Shown: piece after piece, positions 45,036 through 55,236 of the stretch
How the letters are laid out: every line of letters begins with the position of its first letter
Position numbering within the stretch: the stretch's first letter is position 1
From: Arthrobacter sp. C2
GTDB lineage: Bacteria; Actinomycetota; Actinomycetes; Actinomycetales; Micrococcaceae
Direction: 5' to 3'
Assembly: GCA_024207135.1 (NCBI GenBank)
Contig: CP042428.1
Span: forward strand, 1,054,001-1,118,000
Length of the DNA stretch: 64,000 bases
The notes under the pieces: model-generated
Told to the model about the DNA's origin: nothing
What the model saw: the letters and a program-made list of their open reading frames with translations, nothing else
Databases searched by the model: none
Program-made: the position numbers and the translations under genes

Positions 45036-47189
45036 CTAAAGATTCGGTACCGCGTCAGTGATTCTTTTCTCCAAGGGTTCCGAGAGCGTCCGGGCAAATG
45101 TGGCAGTCAGGTGCGAACCATCGAAGTACGGGACGACGGACCCAATCACAGCGGGGCAGACATCCTGGTTGCAAAAGAATTCAGTCATGTTAATCGTGTG
45201 CACGAACGGAAAGTTGTTCTCCTGGGCCGCTGTCGCAAGCGGATCCAAAGACTTCCACGATTTTGGAGTTCCAGAACATTCCTGCAACGGATCATCGCTG
45301 CTTGCCAGGCAGTCCGGCACATTACTGACGGTGTGGGCGGGGAACGGTGTGTCACGGATAACCACTATTGGCGTATCCGCTTTGGCCCAGCGAGCTAGAT
45401 AGCTTGCGTACCCATCGATAGCCGCCTGTTCAGTGTTCTCCAGTTCGTAGCCTTCCACCGGAAGGCTCTGCCTATCGGACGTGATGATGAGGTCATACTG
45501 ACCGGATTCCGTTTTATCCTGGACCCACCGGCCATAGTCAAGGCACCCTTCGATTTTTGCAGGTGTGTTGAATGCGGTTGGCGCATCGGTCGGTGCGCAG
45601 CTGGAGGCCAAGTACGTGGTGATGGTCCATCCCTGCCGGTCGGCGATCTCGGTGAGCGCTGGCAGCCATTGCCCGGCGTGTGAATTTCCCGTCAGAGCTA
45701 CTTGTGTCTTGCCGGTGCCGTATGTGCAGATCGGTCGATCACTGAAGTCGCCGTTTGACCAGCATTTGTCTGCGTAAGCCTGGGACTTGTCATTCTTGGC
45801 CGCAGCAGGCGAGGGCACCATCGGTGACAGGCCGGTATTCGTGCAGGAATTCACCATGGCTGCGGCGCCAAAGCAGTCAATGCCAACTTGTGACTGAACC
45901 CGCTGGATCTCCGTAGACAGCTTGGAACCAGTTTCTTCACTGCTGCTGCCGACATTGATCATGGCAGTTCCAAGCAGACCAAGGACCAAGGTTCCAACGA
46001 GCAGGAATCGTCCTCCCGTGAGGATTTTGCTTGTGTCCAAATAGGCGCGGAAACGGTCTTCCACGTATCGCTTGGAGAGGATTGAAAGTAGGAGGGTTGC
46101 AGCAACAACGACTACCTTATCCAAAATCCCAAGCTCACCGCTGTAGAACGGGAGAAAGACGATGAGCGGCCAGTGCCACAAGTAAATCGAGTACGAGTGG
46201 TCACCGAGGAAACGTGCCGCTGGATGGCTAAGAAGGCCGTTGGGAGAAAACGTATGCGAGGCGTTCGCCCAGATAACCAACGCTGTTCCGAACACGGGCA
46301 GGGCCGCCGCATAGCCCGGGAAGGCCGTGGCACCACTGTAGGTCACACCTGCATAGGCAATCGCGAGCAATCCGATCCAAGCAAGGAATCCGCCAAGCTT
46401 CGAGCGTCGCAGCGCAGCCGTGGCGGGCACAATCACCGCAACCAATGCTCCGGCGGCCAGTTCCCATGCCCGGGTAAAAGTGGAGAAGTATGCGATGCCG
46501 GGTTCAGTTACCGTCGACACCGCGGAAAAGACGAGCGAGCCAACAATGATCAACCCGATGCCAGTCGCCACGACCAGCGTGCGGTTCTTTCGAAGCATGA
46601 AGGCGAGCCCCACCAGTGCCGCAACAATGACAGGCCAGAACAGGTAAAACTGTTCTTCAACGGACAAGGACCAAAAATGTTGGACCGCTGAGACGGCGTT
46701 ATCGGCCGCCAGGTAATCCACGCTGGTGGAGGCCAGACGCCAGTTCTGGATGTAGAAAGTCGAGGCTACAACTTGGGTCGCCCATTCCTTCCACACGGTA
46801 ACGGGGGCGACGAGGGGAATCGCTGCGAGCGTCACGCCCAACACAAGGAATGACGCAGGCAGCAGGCGTTTGACTCGCCTCAACCAGAATGTCACCAAGT
46901 CGTTCCACGTCTTTGGCGGACGTTTCATTAGGTGCGACGTGATCAGGAAACCGGAGATCACGAAGAAAACGTCTACGCCAATGAAGCCGCCGGTCAGCCG
47001 CTGTGGCCACAAATGGTAGATAACAACCAAGGAGACTGCAATCGCCCGCAGCCCTTGGATATCACCGCGAAAGACCTTGGGCTTGCCACCTTTGTGGGCT
47101 GCGCCGGGCACAGCTTCGAGGCCTTGGCCACGCGGGTCGCCAAAATGCCGGCCTTTGACCTGCGCGGTCAATTTCGTATCTTGAATCAT
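45036..47189 (-). CDS. Acyltransferase-3 / SGNH O-acetyltransferase (OatA-like)
   Basis: A 717-residue membrane O-acyltransferase that moves acetyl groups across the membrane onto a surface polymer. Residues 1-40 are a polar lead, then about ten helices of the acyl_transf_3 domain with 'FRGDIQGLRAIAVSLVVIYH', 'GGFIGVDVFFVISGFLITSH', 'RRVKRLLPASF' and 'QHFWSLSVEEQFYLFWPV'. After residue 420 a secreted SGNH domain follows: 'VALTGNSHAGQWLPAL' (Ser, with Asn in place of the usual Asp), 'DLIITSDRQS' and 'YFDGSHLTATFA' (Asp/His). Among teichoic acid genes it probably O-acetylates that polymer or peptidoglycan. Six bases separate it from the ftsY stop. Confidence 0.9.
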   Translation of the reverse strand: MIQDTKLTAQVKGRHFGDPRGQGLEAVPGAAHKGGKPKVFRGDIQGLRAIAVSLVVIYHLWPQRLTGGFIGVDVFFVISGFLITSHLMKRPPKTWNDLVTFWLRRVKRLLPASFLVLGVTLAAIPLVAPVTVWKEWATQVVASTFYIQNWRLASTSVDYLAADNAVSAVQHFWSLSVEEQFYLFWPVIVAALVGLAFMLRKNRTLVVATGIGLIIVGSLVFSAVSTVTEPGIAYFSTFTRAWELAAGALVAVIVPATAALRRSKLGGFLAWIGLLAIAYAGVTYSGATAFPGYAAALPVFGTALVIWANASHTFSPNGLLSHPAARFLGDHSYSIYLWHWPLIVFLPFYSGELGILDKVVVVAATLLLSILSKRYVEDRFRAYLDTSKILTGGRFLLVGTLVLGLLGTAMINVGSSSEETGSKLSTEIQRVQSQVGIDCFGAAAMVNSCTNTGLSPMVPSPAAAKNDKSQAYADKCWSNGDFSDRPICTYGTGKTQVALTGNSHAGQWLPALTEIADRQGWTITTYLASSCAPTDAPTAFNTPAKIEGCLDYGRWVQDKTESGQYDLIITSDRQSLPVEGYELENTEQAAIDGYASYLARWAKADTPIVVIRDTPFPAHTVSNVPDCLASSDDPLQECSGTPKSWKSLDPLATAAQENNFPFVHTINMTEFFCNQDVCPAVIGSVVPYFDGSHLTATFARTLSEPLEKRITDAVPNL

Positions 47190-47195
47190 CGGCCC

Positions 47196-48389
47196 TTAGT
47201 CCAGTAATGCGTCGACGAACGCTTCGGCATCAAACGGTGCCAGATCGTCCGGACCTTCGCCCAGGCCCACCAGCTTGACCGGAACACCGAGCTGCCGCTG
47301 GATGGCCACAACAATGCCGCCCTTGGCGGTGCCGTCGAGCTTCGTGAGGACGATGCCGGTGACGTTGACGACCTCGGAGAAGACCTTGGCCTGGTTCAGG
47401 CCGTTCTGCCCGGTGGTCGCGTCCAGGACCAAAAGGACCTCGTCAACGGTTGCCTTCTTTTCGATGACTCGTTTGATCTTGCCAAGCTCATCCATCAGGC
47501 CGACCTTGTTCTGCAGGCGGCCGGCGGTGTCGATCATGACAATGTCGACCTCCTGCTCGATGCCCGCGGTCACTGCCTCGAAGGCAACGGATGCCGGGTC
47601 GGCTCCGTCGACGTCGGACTTGACGGTGGGTACACCCACGCGGTCGCCCCAGGTGGCCAGCTGTTCGGCTGCAGCGGCACGGAAGGTGTCTGCTGCACCG
47701 AGGATGACGTCCTTGTTCTCGGCAACCAACACGCGGGCCATCTTGCCGATGGTGGTGGTCTTGCCGACGCCGTTGACACCAACCACCATGATCACGTTCG
47801 GGCGGTCAGCATGGCGAACCGGGATGAAGTTGCGGTCCATGGTGGGGTCGACCAGCTTGATGAGCTCCTCACGGAGCATGTCGTGGACCCGCTGCGGGTC
47901 ACGGCTGCCTTCAACCTTGACGCGTTCGCGCAATGCGTCGACGAGCTCAAGGGTCGGTTCGGTGCCCAAATCTGCCAAGAGCAAGGTCTCTTCGATTTCG
48001 TCCCAGACGTCTTCGTCGATCTTGTCCTGGCTCAAAAGGGCGAGCAGGCCCTTGCCCAGGACGTTGTTGGACTTGCTCAGGCGGGCGCGCAGCCGCGCCA
48101 GACGCCCCTGGACCGGTTCGGGGACATCGGTGGGGACGAGCACCTTGCCGGCGGTTTCGTCGACAACGTCGATAGCCGCGGCATCGGCATCGGCCGGGGC
48201 CGTTGCCTCCGGGGCCTCGATGGATGGTGCATCCGTGGTGAGCGTGGGCGCTGGGTCGTTGGCGTCGCGCGGACCGGTGTACGTTCCCTTGGGTGCCTTA
48301 CGGCCACGCACAAGGAAGAAGGCAGCACCAATACCGATGACGGCAACCACTGCAACGAGGACAATGATCAAGTTAAGTTGTTCTGACAC
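47196..48389 (-). CDS. ftsY: SRP receptor FtsY
   Basis: Membrane GTPase that docks the Ffh-ribosome complex. 397 aa. An N-terminal transmembrane helix is evident (LNLIIVLVAVVAVIGIGAAF), followed by a Pro/Ala/Asp-rich linker, the N domain and the G domain: P-loop 'VVGVNGVGKTTTIGKMARVL', 'LGAADTFRAAAAEQL', 'VMIDTAGRLQNKVGLMDELG' and 'VLTKLDGTAKGGIVVAIQ'. The start is GTG 48389. In the conserved order it follows smc; an MFS gene on the opposite strand now lies between. Confidence 0.97.
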   Translation of the reverse strand: MSEQLNLIIVLVAVVAVIGIGAAFFLVRGRKAPKGTYTGPRDANDPAPTLTTDAPSIEAPEATAPADADAAAIDVVDETAGKVLVPTDVPEPVQGRLARLRARLSKSNNVLGKGLLALLSQDKIDEDVWDEIEETLLLADLGTEPTLELVDALRERVKVEGSRDPQRVHDMLREELIKLVDPTMDRNFIPVRHADRPNVIMVVGVNGVGKTTTIGKMARVLVAENKDVILGAADTFRAAAAEQLATWGDRVGVPTVKSDVDGADPASVAFEAVTAGIEQEVDIVMIDTAGRLQNKVGLMDELGKIKRVIEKKATVDEVLLVLDATTGQNGLNQAKVFSEVVNVTGIVLTKLDGTAKGGIVVAIQRQLGVPVKLVGLGEGPDDLAPFDAEAFVDALLD

Positions 48390-48425
48390 CGTCCTAGCTT
48401 CTCACAGACTAAACTGGTCTTACCT

Positions 48426-49697
48426 ATGCCTAAGAATGCTTCGACCTCCGATTTCCCTGAAAAACCGGTTAATCCGGATTTACGGAAATTGCCGTCGGTC
48501 CCCCGAGAAATCCGTGTCCTTGTCGCGGCCGCCTTTGTTGTTGCCTTGGGCTTCGGGCTCATTGCCCCGATCCTTCCCCAATTTGCCACCAGCTTTAACG
48601 TCGGTGTTGCCGCTGCCAGCGTCATTGTCAGCATCTTCGCTTTCGCCCGGCTGATCTTCGCGCCCGTCAGCGGGAAGCTGACCGATCGGCTGGGGGAACC
48701 CACCGTCTATGTCACAGGTGTATTGGTTGTCGCCGCTTCGACGATCCTGTGCGGCTTTGCGCAGTCGTACACCCAACTGCTGATCTTCCGCGGATTGGGC
48801 GGTCTGGGATCGACCATGTTCACGGTCTCCGCCATGGCCCTGATTGCCCGGATGTCTCCGCGGGAGATCAGGGGCCGGATCGCCGGGCTGTATTCCGGCT
48901 CATTCCTGCTGGGCAATGTCGCAGGGCCCGTGCTTGGCTCCTTTGCGGCCGGCATGGGTTTCCGGATCCCGTTTTTCATCTACGGCGGTGCGCTCATTGT
49001 TGCCGCAGCAATTGTGTACTTCTCCCTGTCGCATTCGCGTGGGGCCACCGAGAAGAGCGCAACCGAGGAAGCCGTTGTTGTTGAACGAATCCCGTTGTCC
49101 GAGGCCTGGGGCACTGCCGCTTTCAGGGCCGCTCTGGTGTCTGGGTTCACCAATGGCTGGATGGCCTTTGGCGTCCGGATGTCCTTGATCCCGCTCTTTG
49201 CCGTCGCCGCGTTTGCTTCAAAGGGAACCTTGCTGGCTGGCCTGGCGCTGGCCATCTTTGCCGTGGGAAACGGTGCGGCGTTGACCGTTGCCGGTAGGCT
49301 CACGGACACCTACGGGCGACGACTCCCGATTCTTGTGGGACTGTCTATCGCATCGCTGTCCACGGCCGCAATAGGTTGGGTGGACAACATCCCGTGGTTC
49401 ATTGCCCTATCGGTCATTGGCGGCATCGGCACCGGCCTCATGGGGCCGGCCCAACAAGCAGCGATAGCCGATGTGGTGGGTCAAGGTCGAAATGGAGGCA
49501 AGGTCTTGGCTACATTCCAGATGGCCACCGACTTTGGTTCCATCATTGGCCCGATCCTTGCGGGCCTCATTGCCGATCAGGTGGGCTTCGGGTGGGCCTT
49601 TACCGTCAGCGGCGCCTTGGGCTTCTTCGGTGTCCTGGCTTGGTTGCTGGTCAAGGAGAAACGTGAAACCTCCACCCAGGACTCACCAATGCCCTAG
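48426..49697 (+). CDS. Major facilitator superfamily transporter
   Basis: A 423-residue, twelve-helix exporter-like protein. The MFS loop 2-3 motif is 'FAPVSGKLTDRLGEPTVYVT'; motif C-like 'GLYSGSFLLGNVAGPVLGSF' in helix 5 points to the drug/H+ antiporter group; the second half repeats the pattern with 'VAGRLTDTYGRRLPILVG'. A TAAACT box at 48410-48415 may be the -10 element, on a short gap divergent from ftsY. Substrate unknown. It interrupts the smc-ftsY core order. Confidence 0.88.
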   Translation: MPKNASTSDFPEKPVNPDLRKLPSVPREIRVLVAAAFVVALGFGLIAPILPQFATSFNVGVAAASVIVSIFAFARLIFAPVSGKLTDRLGEPTVYVTGVLVVAASTILCGFAQSYTQLLIFRGLGGLGSTMFTVSAMALIARMSPREIRGRIAGLYSGSFLLGNVAGPVLGSFAAGMGFRIPFFIYGGALIVAAAIVYFSLSHSRGATEKSATEEAVVVERIPLSEAWGTAAFRAALVSGFTNGWMAFGVRMSLIPLFAVAAFASKGTLLAGLALAIFAVGNGAALTVAGRLTDTYGRRLPILVGLSIASLSTAAIGWVDNIPWFIALSVIGGIGTGLMGPAQQAAIADVVGQGRNGGKVLATFQMATDFGSIIGPILAGLIADQVGFGWAFTVSGALGFFGVLAWLLVKEKRETSTQDSPMP

Positions 49698-49749
49698 TTA
49701 ATGCGCGCTTCCTCCATTGCAGGATCTCCCGGCAAAGAAATTGGCAAAG

Positions 49750-52700
49750 CTATGCGCTTTGGGCCTCCTCGCGCTCTACGCGTTGGCTGATCACCATGGA
49801 AACTCCATCTCCACGCATGGTCACCCCGTACAGCGCATCCGCGACTTCCATGGTGCGCTTCTGGTGGGTGATCACAATGAGCTGGCTTGACTCGCGCAAC
49901 TCCTCAAAGATCGTGATCAGCCGACCCAGGTTGGTGTCGTCCAGTGCCGCTTCCACCTCGTCCATAACGTAGAAGGGTGATGGCCGGGCCTTGAAGATGG
50001 CTACCAGCAAGGCAACCGCCGTCAGGGACCTCTCCCCACCCGAAAGCAGGGAGAGGCGTTTGATCTTCTTGCCTGCGGGGCGTGCTTCAACCTCGATGCC
50101 GGTGGTGAGCATGTTGTCCGGGTCGGTAAGGACGAGGCGTCCATCTCCCCCTGGAAAGAGACGGCCGAAGACCCGCTCGAATTGTGCCGCGGTGTCGTTG
50201 TAGGCCTCGGTGAAGACCCGCTCGACCCGCTCGTCAACGTCCTTGATGATGTCCAACAGGTCCTTGCGACTGTTCTTCAAGTCCTCCAACTGCGAGGTCA
50301 GGAACGTGTGCCGTTCCTCGAGCGCAGCAAACTCTTCCAAGGCCAACGGATTGACCCGACCCAGGGCCGCGAGGTCCCTTTCGGCTTTCTTCAACCGTTT
50401 TTCCTGCTCGACACGGTCAAAGGCAATTCCTTCAGGAATCGAGTTGCCCTCGTCGTCGACTTCCTGGCGAAGGGCTGCCCATTTGTCGTCTTCGGGGGGT
50501 GGCTGGGGCACCGGCAAATGTGGCCCAAAGTTTTCAACGAGGTGTTCACTCGTGAGCCCGAGTTCCTCAATGGACCGGTTCTCGAGCGTTTCAATGCGCA
50601 GGCGCTGTTCGGCGCGTGCCATTTCATCACGGTGCACCGAGTTGGTCAGTTCGGCCAATTCGTGGCCCAGCTTGTCCACCCGCTCGCGGACCACCGACAA
50701 CTCTGATTCCAGTTCTTCGCGCCGCTGCTGGAGCTGCTCGCGTTCCCTGTCGGCAAGATCGATCGACACGTCCATGAAAGAAATGACTCGCTCGACCTTG
50801 GCCGAGACTTCTCGGGCAGCTGATGCCTGGCTTCGGCGAATCTCGGCGCGGCGCTGTGCCTCGGCACGTGCCCGGCGTTCGGTCTCGGCCGCCCGCTTCA
50901 GCGACTCGACGCGGCCACGGAGTGCGTTGGCGCGTTCCTCCGCACTGCGCAGGGCCAGCCGGGCGTCGAGTTCCTTCTGCCGGGCTGCGGAGGCGGCCGC
51001 AGCAAGTACGTCGCGTTGGTCCGTTTCGGGTTCGTGGTCCTCGGGTGCTTCCTGGGCCATGTCCAGGCGTTCGACAAGTTCGGCGAGTTTTTCCTCCTCC
51101 ACTTCGAGCTTTTCCTGCGCCACGGCGATCTGTTGTTCGAGGCGTTCACGCTCGCCGTGGCCCTGGCGCAGCAAGGAACCAAGATGTTCCATGCGCTGCG
51201 CCACGGCGGAGATCCTGGCATCGGAATCGTGCAGCCGGCTCAGCGCCGCATCCGCGGCTTCCTCCGCTGCCATGAGCTGGGTGGTGAGCTCCGCGGCTTC
51301 GAGGCGCATGGCTGAAAGCTTCTCGTCAATCACGGCCAGTTCGGCCTCGGTTTCAATGATGGCGGCATTCTGTTCAATCAATGAGGGCGCGGCTGTCGTT
51401 CCGCCGCTGGCCGTGCCCGAGGTAAGGATGTCTCCGGCCAGTGTCACGGCCGTCAAGTGTGGGTCGTGCTCCAGCAGCTGCCGGGCTTCGGGCAGGTCGG
51501 CCACGACCACTGTGGAGTGCAGCACGTGAGCCAGCGTACCTGCCAGCGTCCCGGGGGTTCCGATGACCTCAAGCACGTGCGTTCCAAGGGGAGCTGCGGC
51601 GTTGGGCCGTGTTGCTGCATCAAGGTTGCCGTTGACCAAGTGCACCCGGCCGCCGTCGGTTTCCCGCAGGTCCCCAAGGATTGCCAAGGCGTGGTCAAGT
51701 TCCTCCACGGCGATGGCTTCGGCAACCGGGCCCAAGGCTGCGGCAACGGCGACTTCATAGCCGTTTTCGACCTCGAGGTATTGAGATAGACGGCCCATCA
51801 AACCTTTGTGCCCACCGGCAAGGATTTCTTCGGAGGCGTCCTTGCGGACTGCCCCCATGCGCAGCGCCTCAAGCCTTCCTCGCAAGGCACCCAGCGTCGT
51901 GGTGAGTTCCTGCTCGGCCGCCCGCTGGGCATCCATCTTGGCCACCAGGGCCTCGTGGCGGTCGGCTGCATTCTCATAGGCCGTATCGAGGTCCTCCTCA
52001 CCGCTTTGGACGGAGGCGGCCTGTTGTTCGAGGGCGGCAAACTCGTTCGCCGTTCCCTCCCGGCGCTCGGCCCAGCCCGCCAGGGACTGCCTGAGGCGGC
52101 CCAGCTCACCCTCGGTGGCTTCGGCCTTGCTGCGGGATGCACCGATCTGTCCGGCCAGCCGCGCCAATCCTTCGCGGCGGTCGGCGGCCGTGCGCAATTC
52201 GTTGGTGAGCCGTTGTTGCTCCGCGTGGGCGGCTTCCTCGGCTTCCGTCTTGGCTTCGAGTGCTTCTTCCAGAAGTTCCTGGCGCATCTCCAGGTTTTCT
52301 TCCAATTCCTCGAGTTCGTCGCCGAGGCGTTCGGCCTGCGACTCCAACCTGTCGGGATCGCGGCTTGGGTCGAATTCGGGGCCGTCGGTACCCAGCAGGC
52401 GGGAGCGTTCGGCCGACAGCGCGCCCAGGGACCTGAAGCGCTCTCGGGTGGACGTCAGCCCGAACCAGAGGTCCCGGGCCTTGTTCAGTGCCGGGGTGGC
52501 ATGTGCGGCGGCCACCTCCAGGCTGGCCAGTTCTGCCCTGGATTCCTCGAGCCGTCCCTGGACCACCTGCTGGGCAGCTCGCTGGCTGGCCTCATCAGCG
52601 ATGTCTTTTTCCAGGGCCATCCGCAGGGCTACCAGGTCATCGGCCAGGAGCCGTGATTTCGCATCGCGAACCTCGAATTGGACGGCCTGTGCGCGGCGGG

Positions 52701-53334
52701 CAATCTTGGCTTGTTTTCCCAAGGGGGTGAGCTGGCGGCGGATTTCACCGGTGAGGTCCTCGAGCCGGTTCAGGTTCCCCTGCATGGCGTCGAGTTTGCG
52801 TACGGTTTTTTCCTTGCGCCGCCGGTGCTTGAGCACGCCGGCCGCTTCCTCGATGAAACCGCGACGGTCCTCGGGTGTGGCATGCAGGATCCGGTCCAGC
52901 TGCCCCTGGCCGACAATCACGTGCATTTCGCGGCCCAAGCCGGAATCGGACAGGAGCTCCTGGATGTCCAGCAGGCGGCAGGAATTGCCGTTGATGGCGT
53001 ACTCGGAGCCGCCTGCCCGGAACAGCGTCCGGGAGATCGTAACTTCCGCGTACTCAATCGGCAGCGCGCCGTCGCTGTTGTCGATGGTCAGCGAAACGTG
53101 TGCGCGCCCCAACGGCGCCCGGCCGGAGGTCCCGGCGAAAATGACGTCTTCCATCTTGCCGCCGCGCAGCGTCTTGGCGCCCTGCTCCCCCATGACCCAG
53201 GCCAATGCGTCCACAACGTTTGATTTGCCCGAACCGTTGGGTCCCACCACTGCGGTGACACCCGGTTCGAATTCAAAGGTCGTCGCCGAGGCGAACGACT
53301 TGAATCCGCGAACGGTGAGTGTTTTCAAATGCAC
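49750..53334 (-). CDS. smc: Chromosome segregation protein SMC
   Basis: ATPase that forms the condensin ring with ScpA/B. From GTG 53334 (VHLKTLTVRGFKSFA; AGGA eight bases upstream) the protein has 1194 residues, normal for SMC. N-terminal head with Walker A 'VVGPNGSGKSNVVDAL', then about 350 residues of coiled coil, a hinge near 500-680 ('LAGGHKGLMGRLSQYLEVEN', 'LAGDILTSGTASGGTTAAPS'), the return coil, and the C-terminal head with signature 'LLSGGERSLTAVALLVAIFK' and Walker B 'PFYVMDEVEAALDDTNLG'. The longer frame beginning at 53490 overlaps the divergent serine hydrolase and is rejected. Confidence 0.97.
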   Translation of the reverse strand: MHLKTLTVRGFKSFASATTFEFEPGVTAVVGPNGSGKSNVVDALAWVMGEQGAKTLRGGKMEDVIFAGTSGRAPLGRAHVSLTIDNSDGALPIEYAEVTISRTLFRAGGSEYAINGNSCRLLDIQELLSDSGLGREMHVIVGQGQLDRILHATPEDRRGFIEEAAGVLKHRRRKEKTVRKLDAMQGNLNRLEDLTGEIRRQLTPLGKQAKIARRAQAVQFEVRDAKSRLLADDLVALRMALEKDIADEASQRAAQQVVQGRLEESRAELASLEVAAAHATPALNKARDLWFGLTSTRERFRSLGALSAERSRLLGTDGPEFDPSRDPDRLESQAERLGDELEELEENLEMRQELLEEALEAKTEAEEAAHAEQQRLTNELRTAADRREGLARLAGQIGASRSKAEATEGELGRLRQSLAGWAERREGTANEFAALEQQAASVQSGEEDLDTAYENAADRHEALVAKMDAQRAAEQELTTTLGALRGRLEALRMGAVRKDASEEILAGGHKGLMGRLSQYLEVENGYEVAVAAALGPVAEAIAVEELDHALAILGDLRETDGGRVHLVNGNLDAATRPNAAAPLGTHVLEVIGTPGTLAGTLAHVLHSTVVVADLPEARQLLEHDPHLTAVTLAGDILTSGTASGGTTAAPSLIEQNAAIIETEAELAVIDEKLSAMRLEAAELTTQLMAAEEAADAALSRLHDSDARISAVAQRMEHLGSLLRQGHGERERLEQQIAVAQEKLEVEEEKLAELVERLDMAQEAPEDHEPETDQRDVLAAAASAARQKELDARLALRSAEERANALRGRVESLKRAAETERRARAEAQRRAEIRRSQASAAREVSAKVERVISFMDVSIDLADREREQLQQRREELESELSVVRERVDKLGHELAELTNSVHRDEMARAEQRLRIETLENRSIEELGLTSEHLVENFGPHLPVPQPPPEDDKWAALRQEVDDEGNSIPEGIAFDRVEQEKRLKKAERDLAALGRVNPLALEEFAALEERHTFLTSQLEDLKNSRKDLLDIIKDVDERVERVFTEAYNDTAAQFERVFGRLFPGGDGRLVLTDPDNMLTTGIEVEARPAGKKIKRLSLLSGGERSLTAVALLVAIFKARPSPFYVMDEVEAALDDTNLGRLITIFEELRESSQLIVITHQKRTMEVADALYGVTMRGDGVSMVISQRVEREEAQSA

Positions 53335-53470
53335 GTGGGGGCGTCCTGGGTATTTGGTGGCTAAAGTGGTCGGTGGGCTGCCTTCCATCCTATCGAGTCG
53401 CTCCGACTCGATGGCGTAGGTCAAGCCCGGCATGCAGGTATTTTCATCACGAATGTTAGGAGCTGACCCC

Positions 53471-54289
53471 TTGAAGAGTCTTTTGGCCATTGATTCATGG
53501 CCTTCGACACACGCGGCCTCCGCCGTTGTTGCCGCGGACGGAACGATCTTGGGATCGCATGGCGATGCGGATCATCGCTATGCGCTGGCCTCGGTGACCA
53601 AGTTGCTCAGTTCCTATGCGTTTCTGGTGGCCTTGGAAGAGGGTGCCTTCGAGCTTGACACCCCGGCCGGCCCCGAGGGGTCCACGGTCAAGCATCTCTT
53701 GGCACACACCTCCGGCTACGACTTTGCCGAACGCGAGGTGCGCTTTGCCCCCGGCGCTCGACGGCTGTATTCGAATGTCGGCTTCGAGGTGCTTGCAGAG
53801 ACCCTGGAACAGGCCACGGAAATGAGCTTCGCCGACTATCTGGGTGAGGCGGTCCTGCAGCCCCTGGGCATGGATTCAACCTCCCTGGACGGCAGCGCAG
53901 CCGCGGATGGCATCTCCACACTGGGCGACCTGGTGCAATTCGCAACCGAATTGCACAGTCCCACACTCTTGGACGTGCAAACCCATTCCCAAGCCACACA
54001 CGTGGTGTTCCCAGGCCTTTCCGGGATCCTGCCGGGTTACGGGCGCCAAAAGGACAATACCTGGGGGCTGGGTTTCGAGATACGTTCCGCGAAGTCCCCG
54101 CACTGGACCGGTCTGCTCAATTCACCTGCGACCTACGGACACTTTGGCCAGGCCGGCACGTTCCTGTGGGTGGATCCAGCGTTGGACGCCGCCTGCGTGA
54201 CGTTGTCGGACAAGCCCTTCGGTCCGTGGGCCGTCGAGGCGTGGACACCGTTCAACGACGCGGTTGTCTCCGAGATCAGGGGTCGGTAG
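53471..54289 (+). CDS. Serine hydrolase of the beta-lactamase / DD-peptidase family
   Basis: A 272-residue cytoplasmic or exported beta-lactamase-fold protein without a clear signal peptide. Catalytic motifs: S-x-x-K in 'ALASVTKLLSSYAF', Tyr in 'RRLYSNVGFEVLAETLEQ' and the third-motif counterpart 'YGHFGQAGTFLWVDP' (HxG replaces KTG). 'LLAHTSGYDF' is a hallmark of class C-like esterases and peptidases. TTG 53471, with TTAGGAGC eight bases upstream, is the likely start (MKSLLAIDSW); ATG 53432 lacks a site. It lies between smc and mutM on the other strand. Beta-lactam resistance is not implied. Confidence 0.85.
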   Translation: MKSLLAIDSWPSTHAASAVVAADGTILGSHGDADHRYALASVTKLLSSYAFLVALEEGAFELDTPAGPEGSTVKHLLAHTSGYDFAEREVRFAPGARRLYSNVGFEVLAETLEQATEMSFADYLGEAVLQPLGMDSTSLDGSAAADGISTLGDLVQFATELHSPTLLDVQTHSQATHVVFPGLSGILPGYGRQKDNTWGLGFEIRSAKSPHWTGLLNSPATYGHFGQAGTFLWVDPALDAACVTLSDKPFGPWAVEAWTPFNDAVVSEIRGR

Positions 54290-54297
54290 AGATTCAG

Positions 54298-54327
54298 CCC
54301 CGCTGGGCGGTCAGTCTAGCGGGGTTT
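54298..54327. terminator. Terminator between convergent serine hydrolase gene and mutM
   Basis: CCCCGCT (54298-54304), 13-base loop, AGCGGGG (54318-54324), then TTT. It overlaps the mutM stop codon, a compact arrangement for convergent genes. Confidence 0.6.
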
Positions 54328-55233
54328 GCGCTGGCACCGAGGGCAGCTGTAGGAAGATCGCCCCATGAACGGGTCGCGACGAATCAGCGACACAAGGTCC
54401 TGCTCGGCACAGCGCAAGCACTCCTTACCTTCGCGACCATAGGCATTCAAAGACCTGTCAAAATATCCGGAAGCTCCGTTGACATTGACGTAGAGCGCGT
54501 CGAAGCTGGTGCCGCCCGCGTCCAGGGCCCTGCCCATGACGTCGACAAGCGCGGCATGAAGCCTGGCAACGTCCGGGCGGCGGATCGTTGCCGTGGAGCG
54601 CAGCCCATGGAGCTTGGCGGCCCACAGCGCCTCGTCGGCGTAGATGTTGCCGACACCGGAGATCACCTGTTGGTCGAGTATGGCCCGCTTGAGCTGTGTG
54701 TTTTTCTTGCGCAGGGCTTGATGGAGCGTCTCTGGATTGGACGCCGGGTCCAGCACATCCCGAGCGATGTGTGCGGCAGCCTCCGGGATAAAAGGATCCT
54801 CGGACCCCACTCCACCGGGGAATTGGTCACCGGTTTGCACCATGGGCGAGAGAAACATGCCACCAAAGATCCTTTGGTCAATGAAGCGCAACTGGCCGGG
54901 CTTGTTGGACTCTCCAGAGAGTTCGAGGCGCACCTTGAGATGCTTTTCATCCGGCGCGGCGGGTTCCTCCACCAGAAGCTGTCCGCTCATGCCCAGATGC
55001 GCCACCAAGGCACTGGGGATGGACAAGCCCTCCAACGGCATCCAGAGGAACTTTCCACGGCGCACGGCAGCTGCGATGCGTGCGTGGGTGAGGGTCGCGG
55101 CGAAGTTGGATGGACCGTCCACGTGTCGTCGAACGGAGCGTGGATCGACGACCTGGACCGATTCGATGGTGCGGCCAACGACCCAGTCATCCAGGCCGCG
55201 CCGCACCACCTCTACTTCAGGCAGCTCTGGCAT
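54316..55233 (-). CDS. mutM: Formamidopyrimidine-DNA glycosylase (Fpg/MutM)
   Basis: Excises oxidised purines such as 8-oxoguanine and nicks the abasic site. 305 aa. The catalytic N-terminus '[20 protein letters not shown]' holds Pro2 (nucleophile) and Glu3. '[12 protein letters not shown]' carries the catalytic Lys. '[20 protein letters not shown]' is the helix-two-turn-helix, and the C-terminal zinc finger is CLRCAEQD...CPRCQRK. It starts three bases after the rnc stop, so the two are co-transcribed. Confidence 0.97.
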   Translation of the reverse strand: MPELPEVEVVRRGLDDWVVGRTIESVQVVDPRSVRRHVDGPSNFAATLTHARIAAAVRRGKFLWMPLEGLSIPSALVAHLGMSGQLLVEEPAAPDEKHLKVRLELSGESNKPGQLRFIDQRIFGGMFLSPMVQTGDQFPGGVGSEDPFIPEAAAHIARDVLDPASNPETLHQALRKKNTQLKRAILDQQVISGVGNIYADEALWAAKLHGLRSTATIRRPDVARLHAALVDVMGRALDAGGTSFDALYVNVNGASGYFDRSLNAYGREGKECLRCAEQDLVSLIRRDPFMGRSSYSCPRCQRKPR

Positions 55234-55236
55234 TGC

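Noticed and set aside
50210-53419. Long plus-strand ORFs opposite smc
   Set aside because: Antisense shadows of the SMC coiled coil: Ser/Arg-rich, no ribosome binding site, and the minus-strand product is unmistakable.
49750-53490. 1246-aa version of SMC
   Set aside because: The added N-terminus overlaps the divergent serine hydrolase; SMC homology begins at GTG 53334.
53471-54289. Calling the serine hydrolase a true beta-lactamase
   Set aside because: It has S-x-x-K and Tyr but HxG in place of KTG and no clear signal peptide; esterase or peptidase roles are equally likely.
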